From assembly GCF_003415655.1 (NCBI RefSeq), contig NZ_QRHC01000002.1, forward strand, positions 124,008 through 188,007: a DNA stretch of 64,000 bases. Reading direction: 5' to 3'. The notes beneath the pieces were generated by a model, which made no database searches, was not told the origin of the DNA, and saw only the letters and a list, made by a program, of their open reading frames with translations. Numbering within the stretch: the stretch's first letter is position 1; every line of letters starts with the position of its first letter. This document shows positions 27,003 through 36,590 of the stretch, in pieces. A program made the position numbers and the translations under genes. This DNA is from Vibrio maerlii. Its GTDB lineage: Bacteria > Pseudomonadota > Gammaproteobacteria > Enterobacterales > Vibrionaceae.

Positions 27003-27965
27003 TTACTTTTCGCTACTCCCAATAATTTTGCCCGACAAGTCCTTGATGATGCCCGCCAGCCATTGGTGGGCTTCACTGTTCTCATTTCGAACATGATAAA
27101 GCAAGTAGATTGGCAGTCGATACTGCTTGGCCTCTTGCAATGAATAGACTTGAACAAATTCTTCACCAAACCCCGGCAAAGCCTCTAAACCATTCGAACC
27201 GAATAAAACACTGTCACTCTCTTTGAGTATCTTAAGTAATGAACCGGCTTGCGCAGTTCGCAAGCTTGGCTTTTGGTGCTGATGAACTAGATCTTGTAGC
27301 ACTGCGTTGATTGGCATGCGTATCGATTGATGCGCCTCATCTTCCACCAGGTTACCGACCACCGGATATTCCAATACCTGATGGAGTTCCGGAGCGTTAA
27401 GGGATAGCAGAGGGTGTCCTGCCCTGACATAGAGGACTGGATAAATATCACCGATATAAGAAGAGCAATACTTCGGAGACTTTAGGTCTTCATAATGAAA
27501 CGCAAAGTCGATCTGATTATTATCCAGTAATTGAAGAGTATTGCTCTTAATCGTCTCTTCAATCAACCCTACTTGTGGTGCTTGCTCTTGGAGCCTCATG
27601 AACAGTTGGGGAATTAGTACTGCCCCAATAAAAGGGGAAACCGAGATTCGAAATGTGTCATCACATGTACTCTCATCAAAAGCACTTCTATTGAGAATAC
27701 CGGAGAGAAGTGGCAACACCCCGTCCAACTCCTTTTGTAATTGTAACGCTGTGTGCGTTGGAACCAACCCTTTAGCCGTGCGAGTAAACAAAGGATCGTC
27801 AAACAGCTCTCTCAGCTTCTTGAGCGAGCGGCTAATAGCGGATTGAGAAACGAACATCTTCTCGGCAACACGAGATACATGCCGCTCCTTAAGCAGTAAA
27901 TCCAATATGACAAGCAGATTAAGATCGACTCTCGCCAATGATACGTTCGGTTTCTTTGTGCTCAC
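27003..27965 (-). CDS. LysR-family regulator divergent from a DUF1254/DUF1214 gene
   Basis: 320 residues, LysR helix-turn-helix near residues 15-70 (VAEKMFVSQSAISRSLKKLR) and a typical effector domain. It shares the pattern RVDLNLLV, LKE-VSR-A, DDPLF and PT--AL-LQ with the regulator at 42139-43098. It is divergent from the DUF1254/DUF1214 gene at 28113, so direct control of that gene is likely. The effector is unknown. The divergent region holds TTAGTC-N-GATTATTAG-type repeats. Confidence 0.86.
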   Translation of the reverse strand: MSTKKPNVSLARVDLNLLVILDLLLKERHVSRVAEKMFVSQSAISRSLKKLRELFDDPLFTRTAKGLVPTHTALQLQKELDGVLPLLSGILNRSAFDESTCDDTFRISVSPFIGAVLIPQLFMRLQEQAPQVGLIEETIKSNTLQLLDNNQIDFAFHYEDLKSPKYCSSYIGDIYPVLYVRAGHPLLSLNAPELHQVLEYPVVGNLVEDEAHQSIRMPINAVLQDLVHQHQKPSLRTAQAGSLLKILKESDSVLFGSNGLEALPGFGEEFVQVYSLQEAKQYRLPIYLLYHVRNENSEAHQWLAGIIKDLSGKIIGSSEK

Positions 27966-28112
27966 AATTATTCTCTACAGTCATAATTAGTCTTGATTAT
28001 TAGTTATTAGACGCAAAATGCAAACCTTCATATGATGTGCACACAGGTTGAGCAAAGGAGTGCTGGCTGGTTAAGGATCAATTATTAACTCATTACTTAA
28101 ATAGGTTTATGT

Positions 28113-29120
28113 ATGAAAGCTTTAATCCCAACACTTCTTCTATCGACGCTAACCATTACCGGTGCACAAGCCGCTATTGCGATTGATGGCAAGGATTATG
28201 ACTCTACCATTCCAGTCACAATGGAAAATTTTGATGAAGTAGAGGCTGCGGTTAATTTCAATAAGTGGGCAAGCAAGGGCATTAACAACAGCTTGGTACA
28301 CCTCACTGATTACTACCCTGCAGGCCCTGCTCCAACTATTCGAGCGAACCGAGATACCCTTTATACCGTTGGTTTATACGATAACTCCAAGGGTATCCAT
28401 ATCGAGCAACCAGACAACGACATTTTCCAGTCTGCATTGGTGCTCGATGAAAATGGCTTCGCATTAGATTACGTGTGGACTCCCGGTGGTATTGATGTAA
28501 AACCACACGATGGGTTTGTATTGATCATCTTCCGAATCGGTTTAGAAGAAGGCATTGAGAAGGCTCGTGAAGCGCAGAAGACACTGTCAGTCACAAACTT
28601 TGGCTCGAATGAGTACATCACCCCAAAATATGACAAAGCGGGACGTGACGCACTTTGGACAAAACTCAATAAGCAGGCGATTGGTTCTGGTATTTTCTTG
28701 GAGTACGCATTTAATGAAGAGACGATTGACCCATTAACTCGTTCTCTATCAAACGCAGCGGGCTGGGGCGGGATGGCATTTAGCGTCAATAACTACCAAA
28801 TGTCAACCAACATTGAAGGCACTCAGTGCATGCAGACCACCTTTGAAGATCCACGTGTTGATGAGTTTTGGTCTTTCACTTTGTATGATGCAGAAGGTTG
28901 GTTATTGCCTGTGGGCGACAACGTAATTAACAGTCGAGATGCGGTTCCTAACGAGGATGGGACATTCACCCTTAGTATCAACTGCGGCGATGATGCCATC
29001 AACAACATTACAACGGATGGTGTGGATGAGTGGTCAGTCACCTGGAGAACCTACGGCTCAAGTTATAAGGTGAAGTCAGGTCAATGGAACCCAATCCTGG
29101 ATCTGGAAGCGGTAAACTAA
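28113..29120 (+). CDS. Secreted DUF1254/DUF1214 domain protein (short form)
   Basis: 335 residues with a signal peptide (about 1-20, AQA-AI). A DUF1254-type segment is marked by RDTLYTVGLYDNSKG, then a linker with AAGWGGMAFS, and the DUF1214 C-terminal domain by FWSFTLYDAEGWLLP and NEDGTFTLSINCG. The family fold is shared with the five other such genes in this window. No reaction is established. Its LysR neighbour is divergent. A hairpin terminator follows (29149-29177). Confidence 0.83.
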   Translation: MKALIPTLLLSTLTITGAQAAIAIDGKDYDSTIPVTMENFDEVEAAVNFNKWASKGINNSLVHLTDYYPAGPAPTIRANRDTLYTVGLYDNSKGIHIEQPDNDIFQSALVLDENGFALDYVWTPGGIDVKPHDGFVLIIFRIGLEEGIEKAREAQKTLSVTNFGSNEYITPKYDKAGRDALWTKLNKQAIGSGIFLEYAFNEETIDPLTRSLSNAAGWGGMAFSVNNYQMSTNIEGTQCMQTTFEDPRVDEFWSFTLYDAEGWLLPVGDNVINSRDAVPNEDGTFTLSINCGDDAINNITTDGVDEWSVTWRTYGSSYKVKSGQWNPILDLEAVN

Positions 29121-29148
29121 TCTAACTGTTCATTCAACGAATAGACAC

Positions 29149-29177
29149 AAACAGCTCTCAACACGAGCTGTTTTGTG
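29149..29177 (+). terminator. Terminator after the DUF1254/DUF1214 gene
   Basis: Stem AAACAGCTC / GAGCTGTTT around TCAACAC (29149-29173) followed by TGTGTTTT. Confidence 0.72.
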
Positions 29178-29188
29178 TTTTATCATTT

Positions 29189-29520
29189 GGGTCTGTTGAC
29201 CTTAATCAACCCAATGCTAACGCTTCCACCAGCGTTGGTTGCTCTAAGAAACAATGAAGTCATTGGTGGATTGGCATAGTCTCGTTTTAAAGAGCCGCTT
29301 AATAGCTCGGAGTAATCTGGATTAATGCTTTATATGTTTCACCTGACTGGCGCGGGCAGAGTATCGCGAGCTAGCTCAACCGAGGTGTTATCCAGGTGTC
29401 AGAAACCCTTCTAGATCATCTCTATGTTTATACGAATGTAATCCTGCTATACAAGTCTCTAGGTTGGTCGGTGGTTGATGTGGAGAGTGAACCAAACCAT
29501 TGAGTAACGAGTATCTCGCT
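29189..29520. mobile_element. Decayed insertion-element remnant in a gene-free stretch
   Basis: The stretch opens with GGGTCTGTTGACCTT (29189-29203), identical to the outer 15 bases of the MITE-like element ends at 22004, and no intact reading frame follows. The second end was not found. I see nothing else in the 406 bp between the two genes. Identity as a transposase remnant is inference from the shared end. Confidence 0.4.
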
Positions 29521-29526
29521 CAGCTC

Positions 29527-30417
29527 TCAATCACTAAGATAGTTTTTTGCAACCTCAGTAACGGTAGTAATAATTTCAGACTCGGTTGGAGAGGCTTCTG
29601 AGGATAAGTTGTAAAATAGAATGCAATCTTGGCGCACTATACCTGGTGCTTCTATTACCTCTATCTCTCGTATGTCACCACTGTCGATATGAGGTTGCAT
29701 TTCTTCGCGAGCAGACACCGTCCAGCCTCTAACTTTTAGTTTCTCAATCAATAACCTCTTACACGACACAACCTCAAAATCACAGCTGATTCTAGTGTGC
29801 CTCAGCTCGTTAGAAAGCTCGTTCTCTGGGATGAGCTGCAATTCTATGCCGAGTTCAGCAATCGATACTGGTTTCTCGGCGAGTACAGAGGTGGCAGATG
29901 AAAATAAATGAAGTGAATAAGCCCCTAAATTAATGCTTCCAACTCCAGAGTTAGGATGCAAAATTCCATGACCTGGCATAATAGCCAAGAAAGCACTGCC
30001 GCTTTCGACATCCTGCAGGCTCTGTTCTCGATCTCTTTGTAGCCAATTAATGATGATGCTGCTGTACCGCTGCTTTACCACTTGATCGATAGCGGTTAGC
30101 AGCTGAACGGGCGTTGAGGTGTCATGGTAAAGAGTGATTCGATCAAGCTCTCCCTTGTAGGCGGAAAAAGCGATGTTCTCAAACTCTAAAGACTGCCGAG
30201 CAAGCAAACGTGCCCTTGGGTAGAGCTGATGAGCAACGTCTGTCGGTATTGCCTTTTTTCCTTGAATCGTAAACAGCTCAACACCCATTAAATCTTCGAG
30301 TGCATTTATTCGCTCTCGGATGGTTGATCGTGCCTTTCCAAGTTCAGAGCTTGCTGCACTAAAGCTTTGCAATTCAAACACTTTTGCAAAGCAAGTGACT
30401 TGTTCAATAGAAATCAT
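29527..30417 (-). CDS. LysR-family regulator divergent from a NylB-like hydrolase
   Basis: 296 residues from ATG 30417, chosen because AAGGAAG lies directly upstream; a longer reading from 30447 has no such site. The N-terminus MISIEQVTCFAKVFELQSFS and SSELGKARSTIRERINALE form the LysR helix-turn-helix. It is divergent from the serine hydrolase at 30522, 104 bp apart, and probably controls it. The effector is unknown. Confidence 0.84.
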   Translation of the reverse strand: MISIEQVTCFAKVFELQSFSAASSELGKARSTIRERINALEDLMGVELFTIQGKKAIPTDVAHQLYPRARLLARQSLEFENIAFSAYKGELDRITLYHDTSTPVQLLTAIDQVVKQRYSSIIINWLQRDREQSLQDVESGSAFLAIMPGHGILHPNSGVGSINLGAYSLHLFSSATSVLAEKPVSIAELGIELQLIPENELSNELRHTRISCDFEVVSCKRLLIEKLKVRGWTVSAREEMQPHIDSGDIREIEVIEAPGIVRQDCILFYNLSSEASPTESEIITTVTEVAKNYLSD

Positions 30418-30521
30418 AATCTTCCTTTGTACGCTTAGGACGTACATTTTGGATTTATATGTTAGAAATTATCACGTTATTCTCAGCGCGTATACCAAGT
30501 ATCACTTTGGAGATTTCAAGC

Positions 30522-31823
30522 ATGAAGACACAAATCATCACCGCGGTTGTTGCAAGCGCATTATCGGCGACAGCCTTTGCAGACATTAAACCTATGTCTA
30601 CTGTACCTGCCAAACCAGCAGAACAGGTAACCCTGAGTAACTGGTTAGAACATCCAAACAACCACTGGTCATTTCAGAATATGGGCATTCATCCATCCGT
30701 TATGGTGCCTCGTGACGGCGCAATTAGTGAAATCCCGCAAAAACTTTCACCGGAAGTGGTGAATACTAAATTTGCCTATGGCGATGCGGAATATACCTTC
30801 AGACAAGCGATGATTAACGACTTTACTGATGGCTTTATTGTGATTAAAGATGGAAAAGTTTTGCATGAAGAGTACTTTGGCGACTTTACACATAAAGACA
30901 AACACTTGTGGGCATCTAGTACTAAATCTCTGGTTGGACAGGCGCTTGGCTTACTTGTTGAGCAAGGAAAAGTCGATGTTAATGAGAAAGTGAGCACATA
31001 TATTGAAGAGCTCAAAGGGACTCACTTTGGTAATCAAACGCTGCGTACAGTACTGAATATGACGTCAGCGCTCAATTACAGTGAAGACTACGTTGATATG
31101 TCTCCGGGAGAGGTGCATTTTGAGTATTTCCGCCGTCTAGGCTTTATGCCCGCTTACGATTTGATGGCAATTGACCCAACCCAAGATGACACCCCAAGAG
31201 GTCTACTTGGATTCGCGGGAATGTTTGAGCAGGCAGAAGGGCTAGACGTTAACTCTACCTTTGAATATCACAGCCCAAATGTAGATGTCATTGGCTGGGT
31301 TATCGCGAGAGTGTCTGGGCAACCTTTGAATGAATTCATCGCGGATAATATTTGGAACAAGCTTGGTGCCGAGCATGGGGCTATGTTTAGTACCGATATT
31401 GCTTACAACCCAATCGCCACCGGTGGTTATAGCACTACACTGCGTGATTTTGCGAGAGTTGGCCTTGCGATGGTGAACAACGGCGAATACAACGGTGAGC
31501 AAGTCTTTTCGGAGCAATGGGTTAAAGATTCGTTTAACGTAGATGACCATGATCGCACCATGATGATGAACAGCGTTTACAAGGCGGAAGACGGGGCTGT
31601 GTATGACCCGCATCTAGAAGGGTATAAGAATTTCTTGTGGGTACATAACTCCGAGAAAAATATTGCGACTTATCGTGGTGTGTTTGGGCAGTTCCTCTAC
31701 ATCAACCAAGATAGAAACGTTGTGATTGCGACATTCTCTTCTGCCGACAGCGCGTCTAATGCTGCAAGAGAAACATCAAAAATCAGAGTTCAAGCCTTTG
31801 AGTCATTAGCTGAAACTTTGTAG
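30522..31823 (+). CDS. Secreted serine hydrolase of the class C beta-lactamase / NylB fold
   Basis: 433 residues from ATG 30522 (GGAG upstream), starting with a clear signal peptide ending TAFA. The catalytic S-x-x-K is SSTK in HLWASSTKS, and the second active-site tyrosine appears in FEYHSPNVDVIGW. The pattern matches 6-aminohexanoate-dimer hydrolase (NylB)-type and related esterases rather than true cephalosporinases. Substrate is unknown: amides or esters are possible. It is divergent from its LysR regulator and close to a DUF1254/DUF1214 gene. Confidence 0.82.
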   Translation: MKTQIITAVVASALSATAFADIKPMSTVPAKPAEQVTLSNWLEHPNNHWSFQNMGIHPSVMVPRDGAISEIPQKLSPEVVNTKFAYGDAEYTFRQAMINDFTDGFIVIKDGKVLHEEYFGDFTHKDKHLWASSTKSLVGQALGLLVEQGKVDVNEKVSTYIEELKGTHFGNQTLRTVLNMTSALNYSEDYVDMSPGEVHFEYFRRLGFMPAYDLMAIDPTQDDTPRGLLGFAGMFEQAEGLDVNSTFEYHSPNVDVIGWVIARVSGQPLNEFIADNIWNKLGAEHGAMFSTDIAYNPIATGGYSTTLRDFARVGLAMVNNGEYNGEQVFSEQWVKDSFNVDDHDRTMMMNSVYKAEDGAVYDPHLEGYKNFLWVHNSEKNIATYRGVFGQFLYINQDRNVVIATFSSADSASNAARETSKIRVQAFESLAETL

Positions 31824-31852
31824 TCATTAAGCAACAAGCTAACTGCTAAAAG

Positions 31853-31890
31853 AATCGCTTTGTCCTTAATTAGGATAAAGCGATTTTATG
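31853..31890 (+). terminator. Terminator after the serine hydrolase gene
   Basis: Stem AATCGCTTTGTCC / GGATAAAGCGATT with a TTAATTA loop (31853-31886), followed by TTATG. Confidence 0.7.
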
Positions 31891-31958
31891 TTATCCAGCA
31901 CAACAACAAACGATGCCGTTTTGGTTTTATGGCTTGTTAACGTTAATCAGTAATAACC

Positions 31959-32453
31959 GTGGATATATTTGAATTCTTGCTTGAGCGCATGAAGCATGAA
32001 GGGATGGACCACAGCTCGATGAACCACGAGAGCATGGACCACAGCAAGATGGATCATTCGATGATGGATATGGAAGGTATGTCCGCAGTTGGTATGCCAG
32101 CAATGGGTGCTAAGCCAGACAAAGTAGTACACGTGCTTTTAAAGGATGATATGACCATCACGTTTAAAAAAGAGGTAAAGATTGAGCCGAACGATGTGGT
32201 TCAGTTCGTTGTTATGAACCTTGGCAAGCAAGAGCATGAAGTCGCGATTGGCTCTGCTCAGGAACAGTTAGAGCACCGAGAGATGATGAAGAAAATGAGC
32301 AATCACGACCATGATATGGGGAACGCTGTCACCGTTCAACCAGGTAAAGCGAAGCAGTTGTTGTGGCACTTCCATGGTGATAACGCGGTAGAGTTTGCGT
32401 GTAACATCCCAGATCATGCAGAAGCGGGCATGGTTAAGAAGATTAATCTGTAA
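31959..32453 (+). CDS. Cupredoxin-domain protein with His/Met-rich N-terminus
   Basis: 164 residues read from GTG 31959 (or 154 from ATG 31989). Residues 11-50 carry repeats of the form M-D-H-S (for example GMDHSSMNHESMDHSKMDHS) that look like copper ligands. The C-terminal 90 residues are a plastocyanin-like fold with type-1 copper ligands: His in EHEVAIG, Cys in EFACNIPDH with the following His, and Met in AGMVKK. No signal peptide is visible, which is odd for a cupredoxin; the reading frame may have lost its true start or the protein may be exported another way. Copper binding is inferred from the residues. Confidence 0.75.
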   Translation: MDIFEFLLERMKHEGMDHSSMNHESMDHSKMDHSMMDMEGMSAVGMPAMGAKPDKVVHVLLKDDMTITFKKEVKIEPNDVVQFVVMNLGKQEHEVAIGSAQEQLEHREMMKKMSNHDHDMGNAVTVQPGKAKQLLWHFHGDNAVEFACNIPDHAEAGMVKKINL

Positions 32454-32517
32454 ACTATGTGAAAAATGAGGTAGCCCCGGCTACCTCTATAATTACTCAG
32501 GTAGACATTTTTGCTAT

Positions 32518-32985
32518 TCAAGCACGATATACCACCCTAAATCGCTCTAAAGTCAGCAACATTTCTTCACTCGGTTCAATACCAAGCTCTTGGCATTCAT
32601 TAGCAAAAAACTGCCAGTGGGCATTTCGCCACCACTCTAACGATTTATCCCCTTCCCCTTCAGCAGCTGCAAAATCAGCAGTCACTTGATTATAGGCACA
32701 TTGGTTCACAGAGGTGAGTTCGATAATACAAACCGGTTCACCATCCCATTTCGTCACAACTTGAAGGTGCCCGACTGTTGGCCTTAACTCACCCTCATGA
32801 CTGTACCAGTAATCTAGGCTGCATGATGCGGTTTTTTCACCGCGAAGAATCAAGTCTGCACAAATATTAGCGTTCTCTTCATCCGCACAAAAATAGTCCG
32901 AGCTGAACGAAGTGTATTGTAAACGCTTTTCTTCCGTAAGCGATTCAAGGTATTGATTTAAATATTGTTGGCTTCTTACGTCCAT
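32518..32985 (-). CDS. ASCH-domain protein (YqfB-like)
   Basis: About 155 residues from ATG 32985; an upstream ATG at 33027 would give 169. The ASCH fold is shown by ICADLILRGEKTASCSLDYWY and by the strand block WDGEPVCIIELTSV. ASCH proteins bind RNA or nucleosides and some are nucleoside amidohydrolases; the reaction here is not known. It stands alone. Confidence 0.8.
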   Translation of the reverse strand: MDVRSQQYLNQYLESLTEEKRLQYTSFSSDYFCADEENANICADLILRGEKTASCSLDYWYSHEGELRPTVGHLQVVTKWDGEPVCIIELTSVNQCAYNQVTADFAAAEGEGDKSLEWWRNAHWQFFANECQELGIEPSEEMLLTLERFRVVYRA

Positions 32986-33075
32986 GTGTATTCCCAATTG
33001 GTATTCCTTTTTCATAACAGGAAACAATATACAGAAACGACGGCGGGTTCATACACTTTTCCTACTTGTGCATAC

Positions 33076-33109
33076 AAAAAGGCCCCAGTGTAGTTAACTA
33101 CACTGGGGC
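33076..33109 (-). terminator. Strong terminator after the BCCT transporter gene
   Basis: Perfect stem GCCCCAGTGTAGTT / AACTACACTGGGGC (33082-33109), followed on the minus strand by CTTTTTG. Confidence 0.85.
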
Positions 33110-33136
33110 GCTTATTCAACTTAAATCAAAGAAGAA

Positions 33137-34747
33137 TTAACCTTCCTTGGTTGCACTCGCAGCAGCTTGTGGTTGATCTACTTCTGTTAGTAGACCTTTT
33201 ATCAAGCTCACACAGCCGAGTACTAGAATCACTGTGAATGGCAGTGCAGCAATAATCGTAATTGATTGCAGCGCTTGAATCGATTCAGTACCACCAATCC
33301 AAAGCATAACCATCGCGATAGCACCTGAAATAAGTGCCCAGATAACCTTCTGCTTCACTGGTACTTCAAGCTTACCGCCAGCTACCATGCCATCGATAAC
33401 AATCGAACCTGAATCTAGCGTCGTTACGAAGAATACAACGATCAGAACAACCGCAATAATCGACAAAATATCACCAAACGGGAACGCCTCTAGCATGTAG
33501 AACAGGCTTAGAGATACGTCAGCAATACCTTGATCAAGACCAAGCTTACCCACTTTGTCCATTACTTGTTGAATCGCAACACCACCAAATACTGACATCC
33601 AAGCCGTTGTCACCATAGTTGGAATAATCAATACACACATTAAGAATTCACGAACAGTACGGCCTTTCGAGATACGCGCAACAAACATACCGAAGAAAGG
33701 CGCATACGCTACCCACCAAGCCCAGTAGAATACAGTCCAACCGTGAAGCCATGTTGTATCTTCACGACCAGCCGTTTGGCTTAGTGGAATAAGGTTCTTC
33801 ACATAACCCGTCACCGCAGTGGCAACTGAGTCTAGTACCGTTGTGAAATTAAGAACGGCAATCAGAGCAAGGAACACAAAAGCAATAACCATATTAAGGT
33901 TACTTAGGAACTTAACACCACCGTCCATACCGCGAAGTACAGAGATAATCGCTAAGCCCATGATCAGCACAATGATCCCTTGCTGTAAGTAAAGACCGTT
34001 ATCAAAGCCAAATACGTGGCTGATACCACTTGCCGCTTGAGAGCCACCTAAACCAAGTGATGTTGCCAGACCAAATAGCGTTACCAGAACCGTCATTACA
34101 TCGATGAAGTCACCGACTTTGCCCCAAACACGATCACCAAGCAGTGGGTAGAAAACTGAACGCATCGAGAGCGGCAGGCCTTTGTTATACACAAAGTAAG
34201 CAAGACAGAGTGCTGCCATACCATAGATAGCCCAAGCGTGCAGACCCCAGTGGAACACTGTTGCACCTAGTGCTAATTCACGACCTTCTGCAGTAAATGG
34301 CTCTGCGCCTAGAGGTGTACCGAACCAGTTAGTGAAGAACGCGGTTGGCTCTGCCACACCCCAGAAGATAAGACCGATGCCCATACCTGCAGCAAATAGC
34401 ATCGCAATCCATGAAGCCATGGAATAATCTGCCGTCGCATCTTCACCGCCCAAACGGATTTTACCTAGAGGAGAAAGTGCCAGACCAGCAGCAAGAATAA
34501 GGAATAAGTTGCCTCCCCACATAAATAGGAAGTCGAAATTCGCGAGCACCGAGCCTTTGACTGAATCAATTGCAGCCTTGGCATTTTCGGGTGCCATCAT
34601 CAACAGTGTGACGATAAATAAGATAGAAAGACCTGCGGACGCAGTAAAGACGGTATTGTGGACATCCATGCCCCATTTATTGATGTTATCTTGACCAACT
34701 TGATAATCGGTAGATTCGATACTGTATTTGTTTGATTTAAAACTCAT
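33137..34747 (-). CDS. BCCT-family betaine/carnitine/choline-type transporter
   Basis: 536 residues with about 12 membrane helices. The glycine-rich GMGIGLIFWGVAEPTAF and the tryptophan-box region WTVFYWAWWVAYAPFFGMF, followed by ISKGRTVREF, are hallmarks of BCCT carriers. It imports a quaternary amine such as glycine betaine, choline or DMSP, for osmoprotection or catabolism; the exact substrate is not decided by the sequence. A LysR-type gene lies upstream on the same strand. Confidence 0.92.
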   Translation of the reverse strand: MSFKSNKYSIESTDYQVGQDNINKWGMDVHNTVFTASAGLSILFIVTLLMMAPENAKAAIDSVKGSVLANFDFLFMWGGNLFLILAAGLALSPLGKIRLGGEDATADYSMASWIAMLFAAGMGIGLIFWGVAEPTAFFTNWFGTPLGAEPFTAEGRELALGATVFHWGLHAWAIYGMAALCLAYFVYNKGLPLSMRSVFYPLLGDRVWGKVGDFIDVMTVLVTLFGLATSLGLGGSQAASGISHVFGFDNGLYLQQGIIVLIMGLAIISVLRGMDGGVKFLSNLNMVIAFVFLALIAVLNFTTVLDSVATAVTGYVKNLIPLSQTAGREDTTWLHGWTVFYWAWWVAYAPFFGMFVARISKGRTVREFLMCVLIIPTMVTTAWMSVFGGVAIQQVMDKVGKLGLDQGIADVSLSLFYMLEAFPFGDILSIIAVVLIVVFFVTTLDSGSIVIDGMVAGGKLEVPVKQKVIWALISGAIAMVMLWIGGTESIQALQSITIIAALPFTVILVLGCVSLIKGLLTEVDQPQAAASATKEG

Positions 34748-34980
34748 AAACTATGATGTTTAAATATCCAACTCAATGAATATAAAAGACCAACTCCATA
34801 TGTTATTTACGACTGATTGGCACGCTGCAACCTATTGGAGTTCATGGGTTTTCCATCCATTCAAACTAATAGCCGAGCCTCTTTGCTCAATCCCGAAGCG
34901 CGAATCATATCACAAAATGAGCTATAAATGGGCGCTTGCTCTCAAAAAACAATCAAACTGGAGAACTCACAGCCAATTTA

Positions 34981-35862
34981 CTAAGCAGTTTCAAAACAAG
35001 ATCTCAGCCATTTATGAACAGGATCAGCACTTCGGTTTTGATGCCAATATAAGCTGATAGATGGCTTGGTGTAGTGGAATGGTAATGGATAAACCTTTAT
35101 TTCATTTTCATTGAAACAGCAACTTAGTAACGATTTAGGGAGCGTCGCTAGCCAACTAGAATGGTGAATAGAATCGGCAAAATCCTGAATAGTATTGAGT
35201 TTTCTTGCAACCTTTCGTTGTTCAAAGTAAGGGCTGTGGGAAAGGGCTAATAAATTCCTTTTATGGCCATCCCTCGCTAGCATAATATGCTTACTTTTTA
35301 GAAACTCATTGAGTGTTAGATCGCCCGTAAACTGGTCATTCCCCTGACTGCACACAACACACAGTTCATCTTCCCAGATAGGCTTACTGTTTAAATTCGA
35401 ATGTGCTCCAGTGATATCAAGGATAAGATCGATACGTTTCTCGCGAATTTCACTCGCCATCTCCCCCTTGGCATTCACAACCTCAATAACACAGTCGGGT
35501 GCCATGGATTGAATCTTTTTCATCACTGCGGGCAAGAGAAACACACTAGCGATGTTCATCGAAGCTATACGAAAAGTGTAATCACACTCTTGCGGCGAAA
35601 AATCGGAAGTTTCCGGCAAAGTACTTAAAATGGAGTCATACGCTGCTTTATAACGATAGTAGATATCATTGGCGATGGGTGTAGGTTCCATTTTGTGAGA
35701 ACGTCGTTCAAACAACAAATCGTTGTATTCAGCACGTAAATTCTTGAGGTGAGCGCTCAAGCTTGGTTGGGAGACGTCTAAACGTTCTGCAGCTCGAGTT
35801 AAGCTCTTCTCTTCATAAATGGCTATAAAATAATACACCAGATTCAAGTTGAACTTCTTCAT
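34981..35862 (-). CDS. LysR-family regulator near the BCCT transporter
   Basis: 293 residues with a LysR helix-turn-helix at about residues 15-75 (LTRAAERLDVSQPSLSAHLKNLR) and a full effector domain. It is 233 bp upstream of the BCCT gene on the same strand, so it may control that gene but the gap leaves this open. The 34748-34980 gap shows no strong inverted repeat to my eye. Confidence 0.84.
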   Translation of the reverse strand: MKKFNLNLVYYFIAIYEEKSLTRAAERLDVSQPSLSAHLKNLRAEYNDLLFERRSHKMEPTPIANDIYYRYKAAYDSILSTLPETSDFSPQECDYTFRIASMNIASVFLLPAVMKKIQSMAPDCVIEVVNAKGEMASEIREKRIDLILDITGAHSNLNSKPIWEDELCVVCSQGNDQFTGDLTLNEFLKSKHIMLARDGHKRNLLALSHSPYFEQRKVARKLNTIQDFADSIHHSSWLATLPKSLLSCCFNENEIKVYPLPFHYTKPSISLYWHQNRSADPVHKWLRSCFETA

Positions 35863-36073
35863 GCTTCACAATGACTTAAACGTAATAATAAAAGCCAAAA
35901 ATACGCATTACGATTTGCTGAATTGTTAGCACTATGACAGAAGAGCGTCAATTTACCCACCGTGATGACATCGAGCCTGATATAAGAAAATCCTATGTCT
36001 TCAATCGAAAAGAGGCATCACTTTGTTCATTCTGCTTAAAGTGATGGCTCTACTTCAATTGTTTTTCAGGCTG

Positions 36074-36460
36074 CTACTTTTCGTACAGCTCTAATGGCAG
36101 ACCGTCAGGATCTTTAAAGAAAGTGTATGGCTTGCCTGTATACTCGTCGATTCGAATCGGCTCAACTTCCACTCCACAAGATTCTAAGTAGTCGACATAT
36201 TCTTCGACCGACTCAACAATAAATGCCAAGTGTCTCAGCCCCCTAGCCTCCGGTGTCGTTGGTCTTTCTGGCGGCTCCGGAAACGAAAACAGCTCAATCT
36301 GGTTACCATTCGGCAGCTCCAGGTCCAACTTATAGGACTGTCTCATCGCACGATAATTTTCGGCCAAAACCTTCAAGCCTAAGATCTCGGTGTAAAACGC
36401 TTTAGATACCTGGTAATCCGAACAAATAACTGCGACGTGGTGAATGCCTTCCAATTGCAT
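36074..36460 (-). CDS. VOC-family protein of the YaeR / GloA2 type
   Basis: 128 residues matching the metal-site layout of YaeR/SMU1112c-like VOC proteins: GIHHVAVICSDYQVSKAFY at the start, GLRHLAFIVESVEEYVDYL in the middle, and FFKDPDGLPLELYEK at the end with the conserved Glu. The function is not settled; a glyoxalase-like isomerase or ring-fission activity is usually proposed. Confidence 0.86.
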   Translation of the reverse strand: MQLEGIHHVAVICSDYQVSKAFYTEILGLKVLAENYRAMRQSYKLDLELPNGNQIELFSFPEPPERPTTPEARGLRHLAFIVESVEEYVDYLESCGVEVEPIRIDEYTGKPYTFFKDPDGLPLELYEK

Positions 36461-36513
36461 GCTTTGCCTTTCCTCTATGAAATCAAGTTTCTCTTTTGGG
36501 CAATTTTACATAC

Positions 36514-36567
36514 AAAAACGAGCTTGTGCCTAACCATCTTTGTGGTTGAAAGGTTCAAGCTCGTTTT
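36514..36567 (-). terminator. Terminator after the PTS IIBC gene
   Basis: Stem AAAACGAGCTTG / CAAGCTCGTTTT (36515-36526 with 36556-36567), T-run on the minus strand; the loop contains a further small stem. Confidence 0.72.
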
Positions 36568-36590
36568 AAGCTAAGGTCTAGTAATTCGGT

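Noticed and set aside
30522..31823. Calling the serine hydrolase an antibiotic-resistance beta-lactamase
   Set aside because: The motif layout fits NylB-like esterase/amidase proteins and it has a dedicated LysR neighbour, as many unrelated hydrolases do; resistance is not supported.
34776..35057. A 93-residue reading frame on the plus strand
   Set aside because: It overlaps the 3' end of the LysR gene on the other strand, has no ribosome site or recognisable domain, and looks like a chance frame.
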